Assembly (NCBI GenBank): GCA_017994815.1
Contig: JAGOJY010000029.1
Span: forward strand, 1 to 53,196
Length of the DNA stretch: 53,196 bases
Source of the DNA: Acidobacteriota bacterium
GTDB taxonomy: Bacteria; Acidobacteriota; Polarisedimenticolia; J045
Reading direction: 5' to 3'
This document shows, one piece after another, positions 1 to 7,864 of the stretch; within the stretch, counting starts at the first letter, position 1, and each line of letters opens with the position of its first letter. The notes under the pieces are model-generated. The model had not been told where the DNA came from. It did no database searches and saw nothing but the letters and a program-made list of their open reading frames with translations. The position numbers and the translations under genes were made by a program.

Positions 1-3
1 TGA

Positions 4-35
4 TGCCGCTTATGCGGAGCTCCGCATAAGCGGCA
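4..35. repeat. Perfect 32-bp palindrome at the left edge
   Basis: Positions 4-19 are the exact reverse complement of 20-35, centred on a SacI-like GAGCTC core. There is no loop, so the element is a true palindrome rather than a stem-loop terminator. It lies at the broken end of the IS91-type transposase remnant, whose reading frame runs into it. It could be an insertion-sequence end, a recombination site or a transposition scar. I see no second copy in the window. Confidence 0.85.
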
Positions 36-135
36 GAGACGCTCGAGGCGCTGGCGGTCGTGGGCCGGCACGGCGACGGCGGCGTGGAGCGAGAGCCCGG
101 CGAGGTTCGCGCAGAGCGGCAGGTGGGGCGGTTCC
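36..135 (-). pseudogene. IS91-type (Y2) transposase fragment
   Basis: The minus-strand translation gives a stretch around LSLHAAV followed by AHDRQRLERLCR. This matches the conserved piece of IS91-family transposases that normally reads GFSLHA...RRLERLCRY.ARP. Only about 30 residues remain. The expected RYxxRP continuation is replaced by LCGAPHKR, where the frame enters the palindrome. The fragment is fused in frame behind an IS66-type remnant, so this is a chimeric scar and not a working gene. The family call rests on motif memory only. Confidence 0.5.
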
Positions 136-139
136 GCGC

Positions 140-359
140 TGTTCGGCGCTGCCGCAGGGGACGGCCCGGGCACGAGCTCGACGAAGCCCGTCGGCTTGGC
201 CAGCCCGACCCGCCGACGCCAACGATGGAAGCTGCTCGCCGCAACGTGCTCGCGCCGGCAGAACACACTCGCGCCCAGTCCGCTCGCCTCGAACCGCCGT
301 ACGATCTCGGCCCACTGCTTCGCGCTACGTCGGATGCGCCCCGCACCATGACGGACCAC
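140..359 (-). pseudogene. IS66-type TnpA (accessory ORF A) fragment
   Basis: A GTG start at 359 is preceded by a good GGAGGAGG-type ribosome binding site. It opens a frame with KQWAEIVRRFEASGLG, then SVFCRRE and ASSFHRWRRRVG, followed by FVELVP. This is the usual N-terminal helix-turn-helix part of the small IS66 accessory protein TnpA. After about 70 residues the frame continues into IS91-like sequence, so the gene is a hybrid remnant. No TnpB or TnpC partner is visible. What is seen is the motif order; the inference is recombination between two insertion sequences. Confidence 0.55.
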
Positions 360-400
360 GGTTCCTCCTCCGCGAATTCACCGGCGTCACCGGCGACGCC

Positions 401-637
401 CTATTCGTAGAGGAAAACGGGGCCGGCGAGAAGAACGCCGTCTCTTGACCGCTTACGCAGCAGGGACATCTCGCGCACCAGAAGGTCGTTCTCAGCCCGG
501 AGCCGCGTGCGGGCGTGGCCGACCGCGGTGAGGAAGGCGGCGTTGGCCATCGAGATGGCGTGCACGATCGCCGAGCGGACGCGACGGGGCCACGTCCTCG
601 GCAGAGAGTCACCGCAATCCCTGATCCTGGGCGGCAA
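401..637 (-). pseudogene. N-terminal fragment of an integrase-type transposase
   Basis: The 78-residue product contains VRSAIVHAISMANAAF and then RLRAENDLLVREMSLLRKR. This is the N-terminal helix and coiled-coil pattern of IS3/IS481-like rve transposases (LRAENDRLxxEIALLREE). It stops soon after LLRKR, before any helix-turn-helix or DDE integrase core, so it is a truncated relic. The C-terminal half of a similar transposase lies at 5469-5890 on the same strand. That half is upstream in transcription order, so the two pieces cannot be one gene split by an insertion. Confidence 0.5.
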
Positions 638-792
638 GTGCTGAGCCCTCCGCCCGGTATCCTGAGAAACCCGGAGCGGCGTACATTAGAGGAAGCTCAC
701 ATGGACCTGCCGAGCGGGCCTATGGAATCGCTGGCGCAGTACACCGTTCGCGGCGTCCGCGCGCTTGACGCCTGGCTTGAGACCCCACGCGC

Positions 793-3099
793 CTAGGGGC
801 AGGCGGCGGAGACGCGTTCCTGTCCGGCCGAGGTTCGCCCGTAGGTCCCGGTTCCACACGCGTTGCGTCCCCTGACGATGTACCAGAACCCATGCGCCGG
901 CGGCGGAATGTTCGGATCGAAGGCAACGCTGTCGCTGGTTCCGGAAGCGACGCACGTGTCGCCGGGACCGCTGCCCACGGGTAGTTCCTCGAGCGTGCCG
1001 CGCACGAGATCGTGCACTGTTGCCTCGCCGGCCTCCGGCCGGGCCGATGCCCATGTAATCGTCTGGGTGTCGGGCTCGATCGCGACGTCCCGGATCTCGC
1101 CCGGCACGGTCCTGAGCCCGGGATCGGCCGGAGCGCAGTCGCAGGCGTCGCCCGACCGGTCGCCGTCGGTGTCGGCCTGGTCGGCGTTCGATATCGAAGG
1201 ACAGTTGTCGTAACCGCCGACCCTGAGGTCGTCGTCCGCATCCCAACCGAACGCCCACAGCTCGTTGTATGCCGTGTCGCCGCGCTCCGGTCTGCCGGGC
1301 GCGAACAGCACGACCTGATGCTCTGGATCCCAAGTCGCCGAGCCACCGAAGCTGAACATGTCCGGGGTGTGGGTTGTTGCCGTGGGCACCCACTGGCTAC
1401 CGTCGAACAACCACGTCATCAGGTCGACAGTGTCGCGATACGTGCCCGCGGCGAGGACACATACCCCGCGGACCGGGTCGAAAGCCAGTGCTGGGTCCAT
1501 CCGGGTTCCCGGGCCACTCGCCTCGACTTGCGACCAGACCGTTCCGTCCAGGACCCAGGTGTCACCGACGTACGGACCACCGACGCGCCCCCCGTAGAGA
1601 ACCGCGCGATTCCGGACCGTGTCGAAGGTGAAGCCGAAGCCGGAGCGTGGCATAGGCGGGTTCGACGTGCTCTCCGGCACCCAAGCCGAATCCCGGAACA
1701 CCCACAGGTCGTTCATCCCGTGGCCCACGTCATCCGCGCCACCGAACAGGAGCACCCCGCGCGCAGGGTCATGAGCTGCGCCCGCGCCGCACCGTGGGGC
1801 GGGTCCCGACCCGGTAAGGTCTCTCCACTCGGGCGTGCTCGACAGGTACAACCACGTGCGGTCCGTGCAGTGATTCGTCGCCGTGTCGTAACCGCCAAAC
1901 ACGACCGTGCCACCCTCGACCGCACCGTAAGCGGCCGCGTGGCTCTGGACGCCGGCCGGCGCCGGCGTTCGCTGAGCCCATGACACGCCATCCCACTCCC
2001 ACGTCTCGGCCAGAGTGTAGGGGTAGCTAAGTCCCCCGACGGCAACGGCCCGATTGTTGGTCTTGTCGACCGTGAGCGAAGCGTGGTACCGATGCGGCAC
2101 GTTCGGCGCCGGCGGGTATTTCTCCCACCGCACCCCGTTGAACCGCCACAGATCGCGCAGGTCGGTCCCGCCGATTCCGAAACCGCCATACAGCAGCAGC
2201 TCCCCGAGGCTGGCGTCGAACACCATCGTCGCGTTCGACCGCGGATCCGGCGACAGCGGTGGCGTCACGAGCTGCCACTGCGTGCCCGTCCAGTAGCGCG
2301 TCTCGCCCATCGCGTTGCTGCCGCCGAAGATGTAGACGTGCCGCCGGACGGCGTCGTACGCCATCGCGACCCCCTGCCGCGGCGCCAGCCCCAGCGTCGA
2401 GATCTTGGTCCACCGCGCCCCGTCGTACTCCCAGGTGTCGTTCAGCAGCGGGAACTGCGCGTTGTATCCGAACGCCAGGACCATCTTCCGGCGCTGGGCG
2501 TCGTAGGCCATGCCGTGCCCGGTGCGTACCGGTGGGCGCGGCTCCGGGACCTGCACCTCCCTCCACACCGTGCCGTCGTACTCCCAGGTATCGCCCAAAA
2601 AGGTGGTCCCATCGAGCTTCTCGCCGCCGAACATCACCACCACGCCACGGTCGCTGTCATAGGCGAGCGTCGCGCCCCCGCGCGCTGAAGGCGTACCGAC
2701 TTCGGTGCGCAGGATCCAGTTCGCACCGTCGAATTCCCACGTCTCTGAGTTCACCACACCGGCGCGATTCCAACCCCCAAGCCGAACGACCCGATCACGG
2801 CGAGCGTCATAGGCGTAGGCTTCAGCGTTGGTCGGCGAAGGTGCACCCACCGGCAGGTGGCGTCGCCAGTTGGTGCCATCGAGCTGCCAGTATTGCTTGT
2901 TCATGAACTCGTCGCCGACTGCTATCCAGGTCTGCGCGTGGCTCGTTACGTGGAAGGAACGGACCGCTCGCCCCCCCAACGGGTCGCCAGGGTCGAGGAG
3001 CTGCCACTGCAGGCCGGCCGCCGACACTGTCGAGACGAGGCAAGCTGCGGCCGACAGCGCGAAGATCAGCCGAGCGAACATCTGAGCGGGGGTCGTCAC
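793..3099 (-). CDS. Secreted Kelch-type beta-propeller protein with TSP3 repeat
   Basis: This 768-residue protein has a signal peptide (MTTPAQMFARLIFALSAAACL... ending near VSA). It then carries many Kelch-like blades with the repeating pattern W..DG..W.......P..R......D..R.....FGG, spanning roughly residues 40-640. A calcium-binding thrombospondin type 3 stretch follows (DNCPSISNADQADTDGD, about residues 645-665). The last 100 residues form a module ending WYIVRGRNACG...SAACP that recurs in other proteins of this window. The start overlaps the stop of the upstream gene by 4 bases (ATGA), so translation is probably coupled. Kelch propellers usually bind proteins or glycans, and galactose-oxidase relatives are enzymes; I see no copper-radical site, so a structural or binding role is more likely. 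Confidence 0.8.
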   Translation of the reverse strand: MTTPAQMFARLIFALSAAACLVSTVSAAGLQWQLLDPGDPLGGRAVRSFHVTSHAQTWIAVGDEFMNKQYWQLDGTNWRRHLPVGAPSPTNAEAYAYDARRDRVVRLGGWNRAGVVNSETWEFDGANWILRTEVGTPSARGGATLAYDSDRGVVVMFGGEKLDGTTFLGDTWEYDGTVWREVQVPEPRPPVRTGHGMAYDAQRRKMVLAFGYNAQFPLLNDTWEYDGARWTKISTLGLAPRQGVAMAYDAVRRHVYIFGGSNAMGETRYWTGTQWQLVTPPLSPDPRSNATMVFDASLGELLLYGGFGIGGTDLRDLWRFNGVRWEKYPPAPNVPHRYHASLTVDKTNNRAVAVGGLSYPYTLAETWEWDGVSWAQRTPAPAGVQSHAAAYGAVEGGTVVFGGYDTATNHCTDRTWLYLSSTPEWRDLTGSGPAPRCGAGAAHDPARGVLLFGGADDVGHGMNDLWVFRDSAWVPESTSNPPMPRSGFGFTFDTVRNRAVLYGGRVGGPYVGDTWVLDGTVWSQVEASGPGTRMDPALAFDPVRGVCVLAAGTYRDTVDLMTWLFDGSQWVPTATTHTPDMFSFGGSATWDPEHQVVLFAPGRPERGDTAYNELWAFGWDADDDLRVGGYDNCPSISNADQADTDGDRSGDACDCAPADPGLRTVPGEIRDVAIEPDTQTITWASARPEAGEATVHDLVRGTLEELPVGSGPGDTCVASGTSDSVAFDPNIPPPAHGFWYIVRGRNACGTGTYGRTSAGQERVSAACP

Positions 3100-5321
3100 G
3101 GCTGCGGAGTGACGGCGGCTTCGGCGCTGTATGCGCTGTAGTTACCATGCACGTCGATCGTTTTGGCCACGACGTAGTACGTCCGGCCGTTCTGCAGCCC
3201 GGGGATGGCGTAGCTGACACTGCCCGACGTATAGATCGGCGACGTGTTCACCTTTGTGTACGGGCCGCCGCTCAGTGAGGACACGTAAATGTTGGCCGCG
3301 TTGATGAGATCTTCGCAGGCCACGAATCCAACGATCGCTCCCTGATCCAGCGGCGTGACCGTAATCGACGGTGCCGAGGGCGGCTCGGTGTCCTGCGGCG
3401 TCACGGTCACTGGCGCTGTCTTCGCCGACCGGCTGCCGTCGGTCCCGATGCTGAAACTGCGATAGGTGTGGGTGACCCCGACCTTGGTCCGCATATCGCG
3501 GAACCACCCGCCTGCTCCGACGAACGCGAGTTGCTCCTCGACGCCGCCGGCGATCTGGCGCGTGATTCCGTACCCGACGATGGCGCCCGGCGAACACCCG
3601 CCAGGAATGTTTGATGGCCAGTTCGACAGCTCGTCCGTCCCGTCGGAGGCCGCGATCACCTGAAGTACGGGGATGCAGGGTCCGCCGCCCCCGCAAAGCT
3701 CACCATCGACTTGCTCGTCCGAATACGCCTTCGCCACCGGAGAGAACGCAGCGAGTTCGTAGTCGTCGGCCTTGACGAGATTATAGTTCAGCTCGTCGAC
3801 AGCACTCAGCGGGATTGTCCGATACCAAAGGCGCCTGAAGAGCAGGTCCAGCGATTCCGGATCGCCTGCGGTGCCGCAGCCGCCGTTGTTACTGAGGCCG
3901 TCCTGCAGACAACTGACGTTGCTCCACGAGCGTCCGAAATCGCCGTGCAGCGTCGCGTTGTCGGCATAGGTATGGACAGCGTCGTCCACGGGGAGTTCGC
4001 CGCGGATCGGGTCCTCGAAGAGATAGGCCGCGATCCCGCCGTGGTGCGAGTCCATCATCTGGTTCCAATCGCTCGCCTGATTGGTGTAGCCGGTCGTTGG
4101 GGGATAAGCGACCGCGTCCGCGCTCATCCGATCGTGGTGAGTGGGCGTGGTTTGGCTGAAGCTGGTCTTCGTCCACACCGCGGAGAACGGAGCTTGGGCC
4201 GAACTGTCCGGTACCGTGTCGGCCGAGTGCTCCTCCCCGATCGTCAGGGCCTCCGGGCCTTCGAGGTCGTGCACCCGCAGCTCGATCTCTGTCTCGTACA
4301 TCGTGTCGTAGCCCTTGTCGATCCGCACGGTCGCGTAACCGCTCTGGGCGCCCTGAATGCTGCGGATGAAGCGGACCTGACCGGCCCCCGGCTGCTTGGT
4401 CCCGTGCTTGCGCGGAAGGTAGTTGCAGCTCCAGTTCGTGGGGTCCTCGTTGCCGGCGCGCATGCCGATGCTGTCGAGGAGGTCGGTCCATGTCCCGCCA
4501 TGGTCCAGTTCGTAGCGATCCATCAGCCAGTTCGATGCCAGGTGAACGCGATAACCCGGGTCCGATCCATGTCCAGCCGCACTGCCGGTGCCGCAGATGT
4601 TGTGGGCGTTGGCGCCCGGTGCTCCCCCGGTACACGGCGCGCAAGACTCGACCTGGAAACTGACCGGCGCCGGATCGTTGTTGACCAAACCGGGCGGCGG
4701 CGGCTGGGTCCAGCGATACGCGTAAACCCACATCACGTCATCGGCGTCCTGGATCTGGATCTGAACGCGGGAGTTCGACAGGCCAGGCGCGCCGCCGCTG
4801 TCGAGCCAATCGTAAGGACAGGCGTCGAGCTGGCCGTCGACGACGTCGCGCGCCATGAAGACGATCTCGTCTTGCCACTTGAGCGCGCTGTCGTTCCATT
4901 CGACCATGTAGGTATCGGGGCAGTTCTTGACACCCGTGGCGCCGGCCGCTGCGGACCAGGTGTCGCACTTGACCGGGTTGGGCGGGAAGTACGTGTTCGC
5001 ACAGATGTCCGGAGGAGGCGTCGGCAACGCGCTGTACTGGGTCCAGGTGTAGATGTTGTGCAGCAGGTAAGTCTCGCGTCGCTTGTCGATCTGGAATGGT
5101 ATCGGCGTCCACTTGGGGTTGGCGGAGGGACCGTTATAGCGATACAGGTAGATTTGGCTGATGGGGACGTTGTTGGACCATGGCAGATCGCTGCCCTTGA
5201 TCACGACCGGCAGTGGATCTCTCTCGGCGGCGAGTCCCGAAACCGCGGTGATTGAAAGCAGCACGAGCAGCGCCGTGGCACCCCGCCAGATACCGAGTTG
5301 CCTCGGAATCGACGCTTTCAT
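3096..5321 (-). CDS. Secreted protein with C-terminal fibronectin type III domain
   Basis: I chose the ATG at 5321 because GGGAGGAGGGG lies just upstream and a clean signal peptide follows (MKASIPRQLGIWRGATALLV... cut near GLAAE). A start 13 codons upstream is open but has no such support. The 741-residue product begins with a pattern familiar from uncharacterised bacterial surface proteins: ISQIYLYRYNG, WTPIPFQIDKR, DEIVFMARD. It has many Cys and Trp residues and ends with one FN3 domain (PPSAPSITVTP ... NGRTYYVVAKTID, about residues 650-741). It is the first gene of a coupled pair with the Kelch protein. No catalytic motif was recognised and the function is unknown. Confidence 0.75.
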   Translation of the reverse strand: MKASIPRQLGIWRGATALLVLLSITAVSGLAAERDPLPVVIKGSDLPWSNNVPISQIYLYRYNGPSANPKWTPIPFQIDKRRETYLLHNIYTWTQYSALPTPPPDICANTYFPPNPVKCDTWSAAAGATGVKNCPDTYMVEWNDSALKWQDEIVFMARDVVDGQLDACPYDWLDSGGAPGLSNSRVQIQIQDADDVMWVYAYRWTQPPPPGLVNNDPAPVSFQVESCAPCTGGAPGANAHNICGTGSAAGHGSDPGYRVHLASNWLMDRYELDHGGTWTDLLDSIGMRAGNEDPTNWSCNYLPRKHGTKQPGAGQVRFIRSIQGAQSGYATVRIDKGYDTMYETEIELRVHDLEGPEALTIGEEHSADTVPDSSAQAPFSAVWTKTSFSQTTPTHHDRMSADAVAYPPTTGYTNQASDWNQMMDSHHGGIAAYLFEDPIRGELPVDDAVHTYADNATLHGDFGRSWSNVSCLQDGLSNNGGCGTAGDPESLDLLFRRLWYRTIPLSAVDELNYNLVKADDYELAAFSPVAKAYSDEQVDGELCGGGGPCIPVLQVIAASDGTDELSNWPSNIPGGCSPGAIVGYGITRQIAGGVEEQLAFVGAGGWFRDMRTKVGVTHTYRSFSIGTDGSRSAKTAPVTVTPQDTEPPSAPSITVTPLDQGAIVGFVACEDLINAANIYVSSLSGGPYTKVNTSPIYTSGSVSYAIPGLQNGRTYYVVAKTIDVHGNYSAYSAEAAVTPQP

Positions 5322-5468
5322 GAGTCTCCCCTCCTCCCGACATCCGACCCGTGCGGCCAAAAAGCACTGGCAGGACGCATACGCCGATCCCGGCCCAAAG
5401 TCAAGCCAAGCATGTTGTGTTCTTAACGGAAGATCTCCGGACAGCCCGAGGTCTCCGGTGATCCTACC

Positions 5469-5890
5469 TCAAGCCGCGTCCGCATCCTCCTTCTCCGAGG
5501 CGTTCATCGTGGCAACGCCGTCGAGGAACGCCTGATAGGGCGTGCGGCCCCGGGTCCGGTAGCCTGGTGCGCCCGCTCCTGGTTGTAGAAGGCCATGTAC
5601 CGGTCGAGATCGGCCTGCTGCTGCGCGAGGCTCTCGAAGAACGTCTTCCGGAAGGCCACCGAGAAAAACTCCTCCTTGGCCGTGCGGTGGAACCGCTCGC
5701 AGAACCCGTTCGTCTGCGGCGAACCGATGTCGGTTCGACGATGCTCGATCTGGTTGATCGCCAGGTAGAGCTCATAGGGCTGACTGAGCGGGCGACCGCA
5801 GTATTCCCGCCCGTTGTCACTGAGCGCGTGCTCGATCGCGTGGATGTCGGAGGAGATGTCAAGGTGGGCTCCCAGGCCCTCGGCGGCATC
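5469..5890 (-). pseudogene. C-terminal half of an rve (DDE) transposase, frameshifted
   Basis: The translated piece contains ALSDNGREYCGRPLS, GSPQTNGFCERFHRTAKEE and DRYMAFYNQERAHQ. These are the second Asp, the catalytic Glu region and the tail of an IS481/IS3-like integrase core. Right after RAHQ, near 5567, the frame shifts by one base: adding one G restores GYRTRGRTPYQAFLDGVA and a natural stop at 5469-5471. The N-terminal two thirds, including the first catalytic Asp, are absent, and sequence above about 5890 does not look like transposase. It is therefore a dead remnant, truncated and frameshifted. Confidence 0.8.
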
Positions 5891-5895
5891 CACCC

Positions 5896-6186
5896 CGCGG
5901 AGGATAAGCGGTGCAAACCGCGTTGTCGGCGCGGGCGGAGGGTAGTGTTGGGCGTGGTAGCTGCGAGGACGAGGCCGGGGAACGGGTCGCGGTCGCTTCG
6001 GGTCGCAGAGGGAGTAGGTCCGCGGCCGCTTCGCCCCGCGGAGGGCGCGCGGAGACAAACGGGGCGTGAGGCAGCCGCGGGAGGGGCTGGCGGGAATGGG
6101 GCAGGGGATCAGAGATCTGCGGCGTCGAGGCGCGGGGGAGCGACGGGCGGGGCGCGCGAGGGGAGCCCGAGGCAGTCGAGGAAGGC
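5896..6186. other. Non-coding junction between transposase remnant and truncated gene
   Basis: About 290 bases of purine-skewed, GC-rich DNA separate the transposase C-terminus from the start of recognisable beta-helix coding sequence. Frames are open on both strands, but their translations are dominated by Arg, Gly and Pro and show no familiar motif. I see no promoter or RNA gene here. It is most simply read as insertion scar. Confidence 0.4.
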
Positions 6187-7141
6187 GCACGTGGTGCAGG
6201 GCGGGTGGATCTGGGCCAGCAACCACGCCTACATCCGCCAGTTGTCCAGCGGCGGCGAAGGCGGGGGGATCTGGCTGCTGGTCGCGGCCGCGCCGGAGGA
6301 GACGCTGCAGATCGTCGGCAACACGTTCTCCGGCAACACGGCGTCGTCGGTGTACGCCGGCGAGCAGGGCGGGGCGATGGCCGTGCTGCCGGCGTCCGCG
6401 GCGGCGACGATCGCCAACAACCTGATGGCGTTCAATTCGTCGGGGATCTACCAGCGGAGCGGCTTCTCCTTCAACCCGACGCTCGTCCGCAACGGGATGT
6501 ACAACGGCAGCTACGACTACGTCGGACTGCCCGCGGGGCCGAGCGACATCGTGGACGACCCGCTGTTCGTCGATCGCCCGAACGGAGACTACCGGCTTCA
6601 GCCGTCGTCGCCGATGATCGACGTCGGGAGCCCGGAGTACGCCCCGCTGTCGACGGATCTCGACGGCGCGCCGCGCGTCCAGGACGCCGACTACGACGGG
6701 TCGACCGTCGTGGACATCGGCGCGTACGAGTTCTCGCCGGACTTCGACCACGACGGAACTGCGGACTGGCGCGACACCGATGACGACGCCGACGGGGTTG
6801 GGGACCCGAGCGACTGCGCGCCGCTGAATCCAGCCGCGTGGACGACGACCGTCGAGGTCGCGGGAGTCGGGGTGACCGGCGCCGGCCCGACGGTGGTGTC
6901 GTGGACCGGCCAGGACGCGGATGTCGTTTACGACGTGGCGTCCGGCGCGCTGACCGCCCTGCTGACGGATGGAGGTTTCGGCAGCGCGTCCTGCGTCCTC
7001 GGCGGCGGGGGCGGCTCCGCGTGGTCCGACGAACGACCCGCCCCGCCTGCCGGCGACGGTGCCTACTACCTCGTCCGGGCAAGAAATGCCTGCGGCGACG
7101 GCGGCTGCGGGCCCGGCCGGAGCCTCACCGTTTGCCCGTGA
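6187..7141 (+). pseudogene. Decapitated secreted beta-helix (pectin-lyase-like) protein
   Basis: Recognisable coding starts near 6187 and runs to a TGA at 7139-7141. It contains short beta-helix rungs (IVGNTFSGNTAS, IANNLMAFNSSG) and then the pattern DPLFVDRPNGDYRLQPSSP and DVGS...VDIGAYEF, typical of the end of choice-of-anchor or parallel beta-helix proteins. A thrombospondin-3-like stretch follows (DFDHDGTADWRDTDDDADG), and then the recurring tail YYLVRARNACG...LTVCP. No signal peptide or credible start codon precedes it, and upstream sequence is insertion scar. The 5' part was therefore probably lost together with the transposon damage. A GTG at about 6193 could still allow translation, but the product would lack export. 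Confidence 0.7.
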
Positions 7142-7233
7142 CACGGGTGTGACCGGCCGCGGCGCGGAGCGGTCGCGGCGATGGCGCTGACCGCGAAGGA
7201 GATGACTTCGCGGTACGGCCGGACGCCGCCGGA

Positions 7234-7782
7234 TCAGGGCTCCGGCGGCGTCAGCGACAACAGTTCGTCGCGCACGGCGTCGGTGTTGCCACCGACGGCG
7301 GCGCGGGCGAGTTCTTCGGGCAAGCTGCGATTCAGGGTGCCGCGGAGTCGCGCGTAGAGAACCTGGCGCTCCCCGCCCGAAACCAGCACCACGTCGGCCA
7401 GCCTGTCGGCGCGCTGCCCGCGGACGAGCACGAGGACCGAACGCTTTCCGTCCCACGACCGCATCGTCGTTTCCCAGCCGGTGATCTTCATCCGCGTGAA
7501 ATCGACGCCGGCCGCCGGCGCCTCGCTGCCGACACGCATGTCGTAGACCGCCAACTCGAACCGGTTGAGCCCGGCCAACGGCAGCCGCGCGCCCTCGGCC
7601 GCCGCGGGGCGGAGCACGGCTCGCGCGAGCGACAGCGTCGTCGGGCCGAGCGTGAACTCGACCGCGCGCTGCGGGTCCGCCCCGGTCTGGCGACTGATCT
7701 CGCCGCGGATCACGCCGGGGCTGAAGACCGTTGCGCATCCGGTCGCCGACGCGGCAATCGCGAGCACGAGCAGGATTCTCAT
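7234..7782 (-). CDS. Putative lipoprotein, possibly DUF4252-like
   Basis: This 182-residue protein begins MRILLVLAIAASATGCATVF, a lipoprotein signal with a lipobox ending in Cys16. The middle holds FELAVYDMRVG and VDFTRMKITGWETTMRSWDGKRSVLVLVRGQRAD, then LADVVLVSGGERQVLYARLRGTL. This resembles DUF4252 proteins, small lipoproteins sometimes linked to extracytoplasmic stress signalling, but the match is weak. It lies downstream of the metallopeptidase gene on the same strand with an 80-base gap and may be cotranscribed. The exact role is unknown. Confidence 0.55.
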   Translation of the reverse strand: MRILLVLAIAASATGCATVFSPGVIRGEISRQTGADPQRAVEFTLGPTTLSLARAVLRPAAAEGARLPLAGLNRFELAVYDMRVGSEAPAAGVDFTRMKITGWETTMRSWDGKRSVLVLVRGQRADRLADVVLVSGGERQVLYARLRGTLNRSLPEELARAAVGGNTDAVRDELLSLTPPEP

Positions 7783-7864
7783 CTCCGGACCCCCGCCGGA
7801 TTCTATCGCCGCGCGGCAGCTGAACGAAAGCGCGCGCGCAGCCCCGCCCCCTGCGTCAATCCAC

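Noticed and set aside
515..796. Plus-strand 93-codon frame ending near ALDAWLETPRA
   Set aside because: It overlaps the transposase fragment in antisense and shows no motif or plausible start context.
3711..5255. Plus-strand frame of about 510 codons
   Set aside because: It is antisense to the FN3-tailed secreted protein; no recognisable domain.
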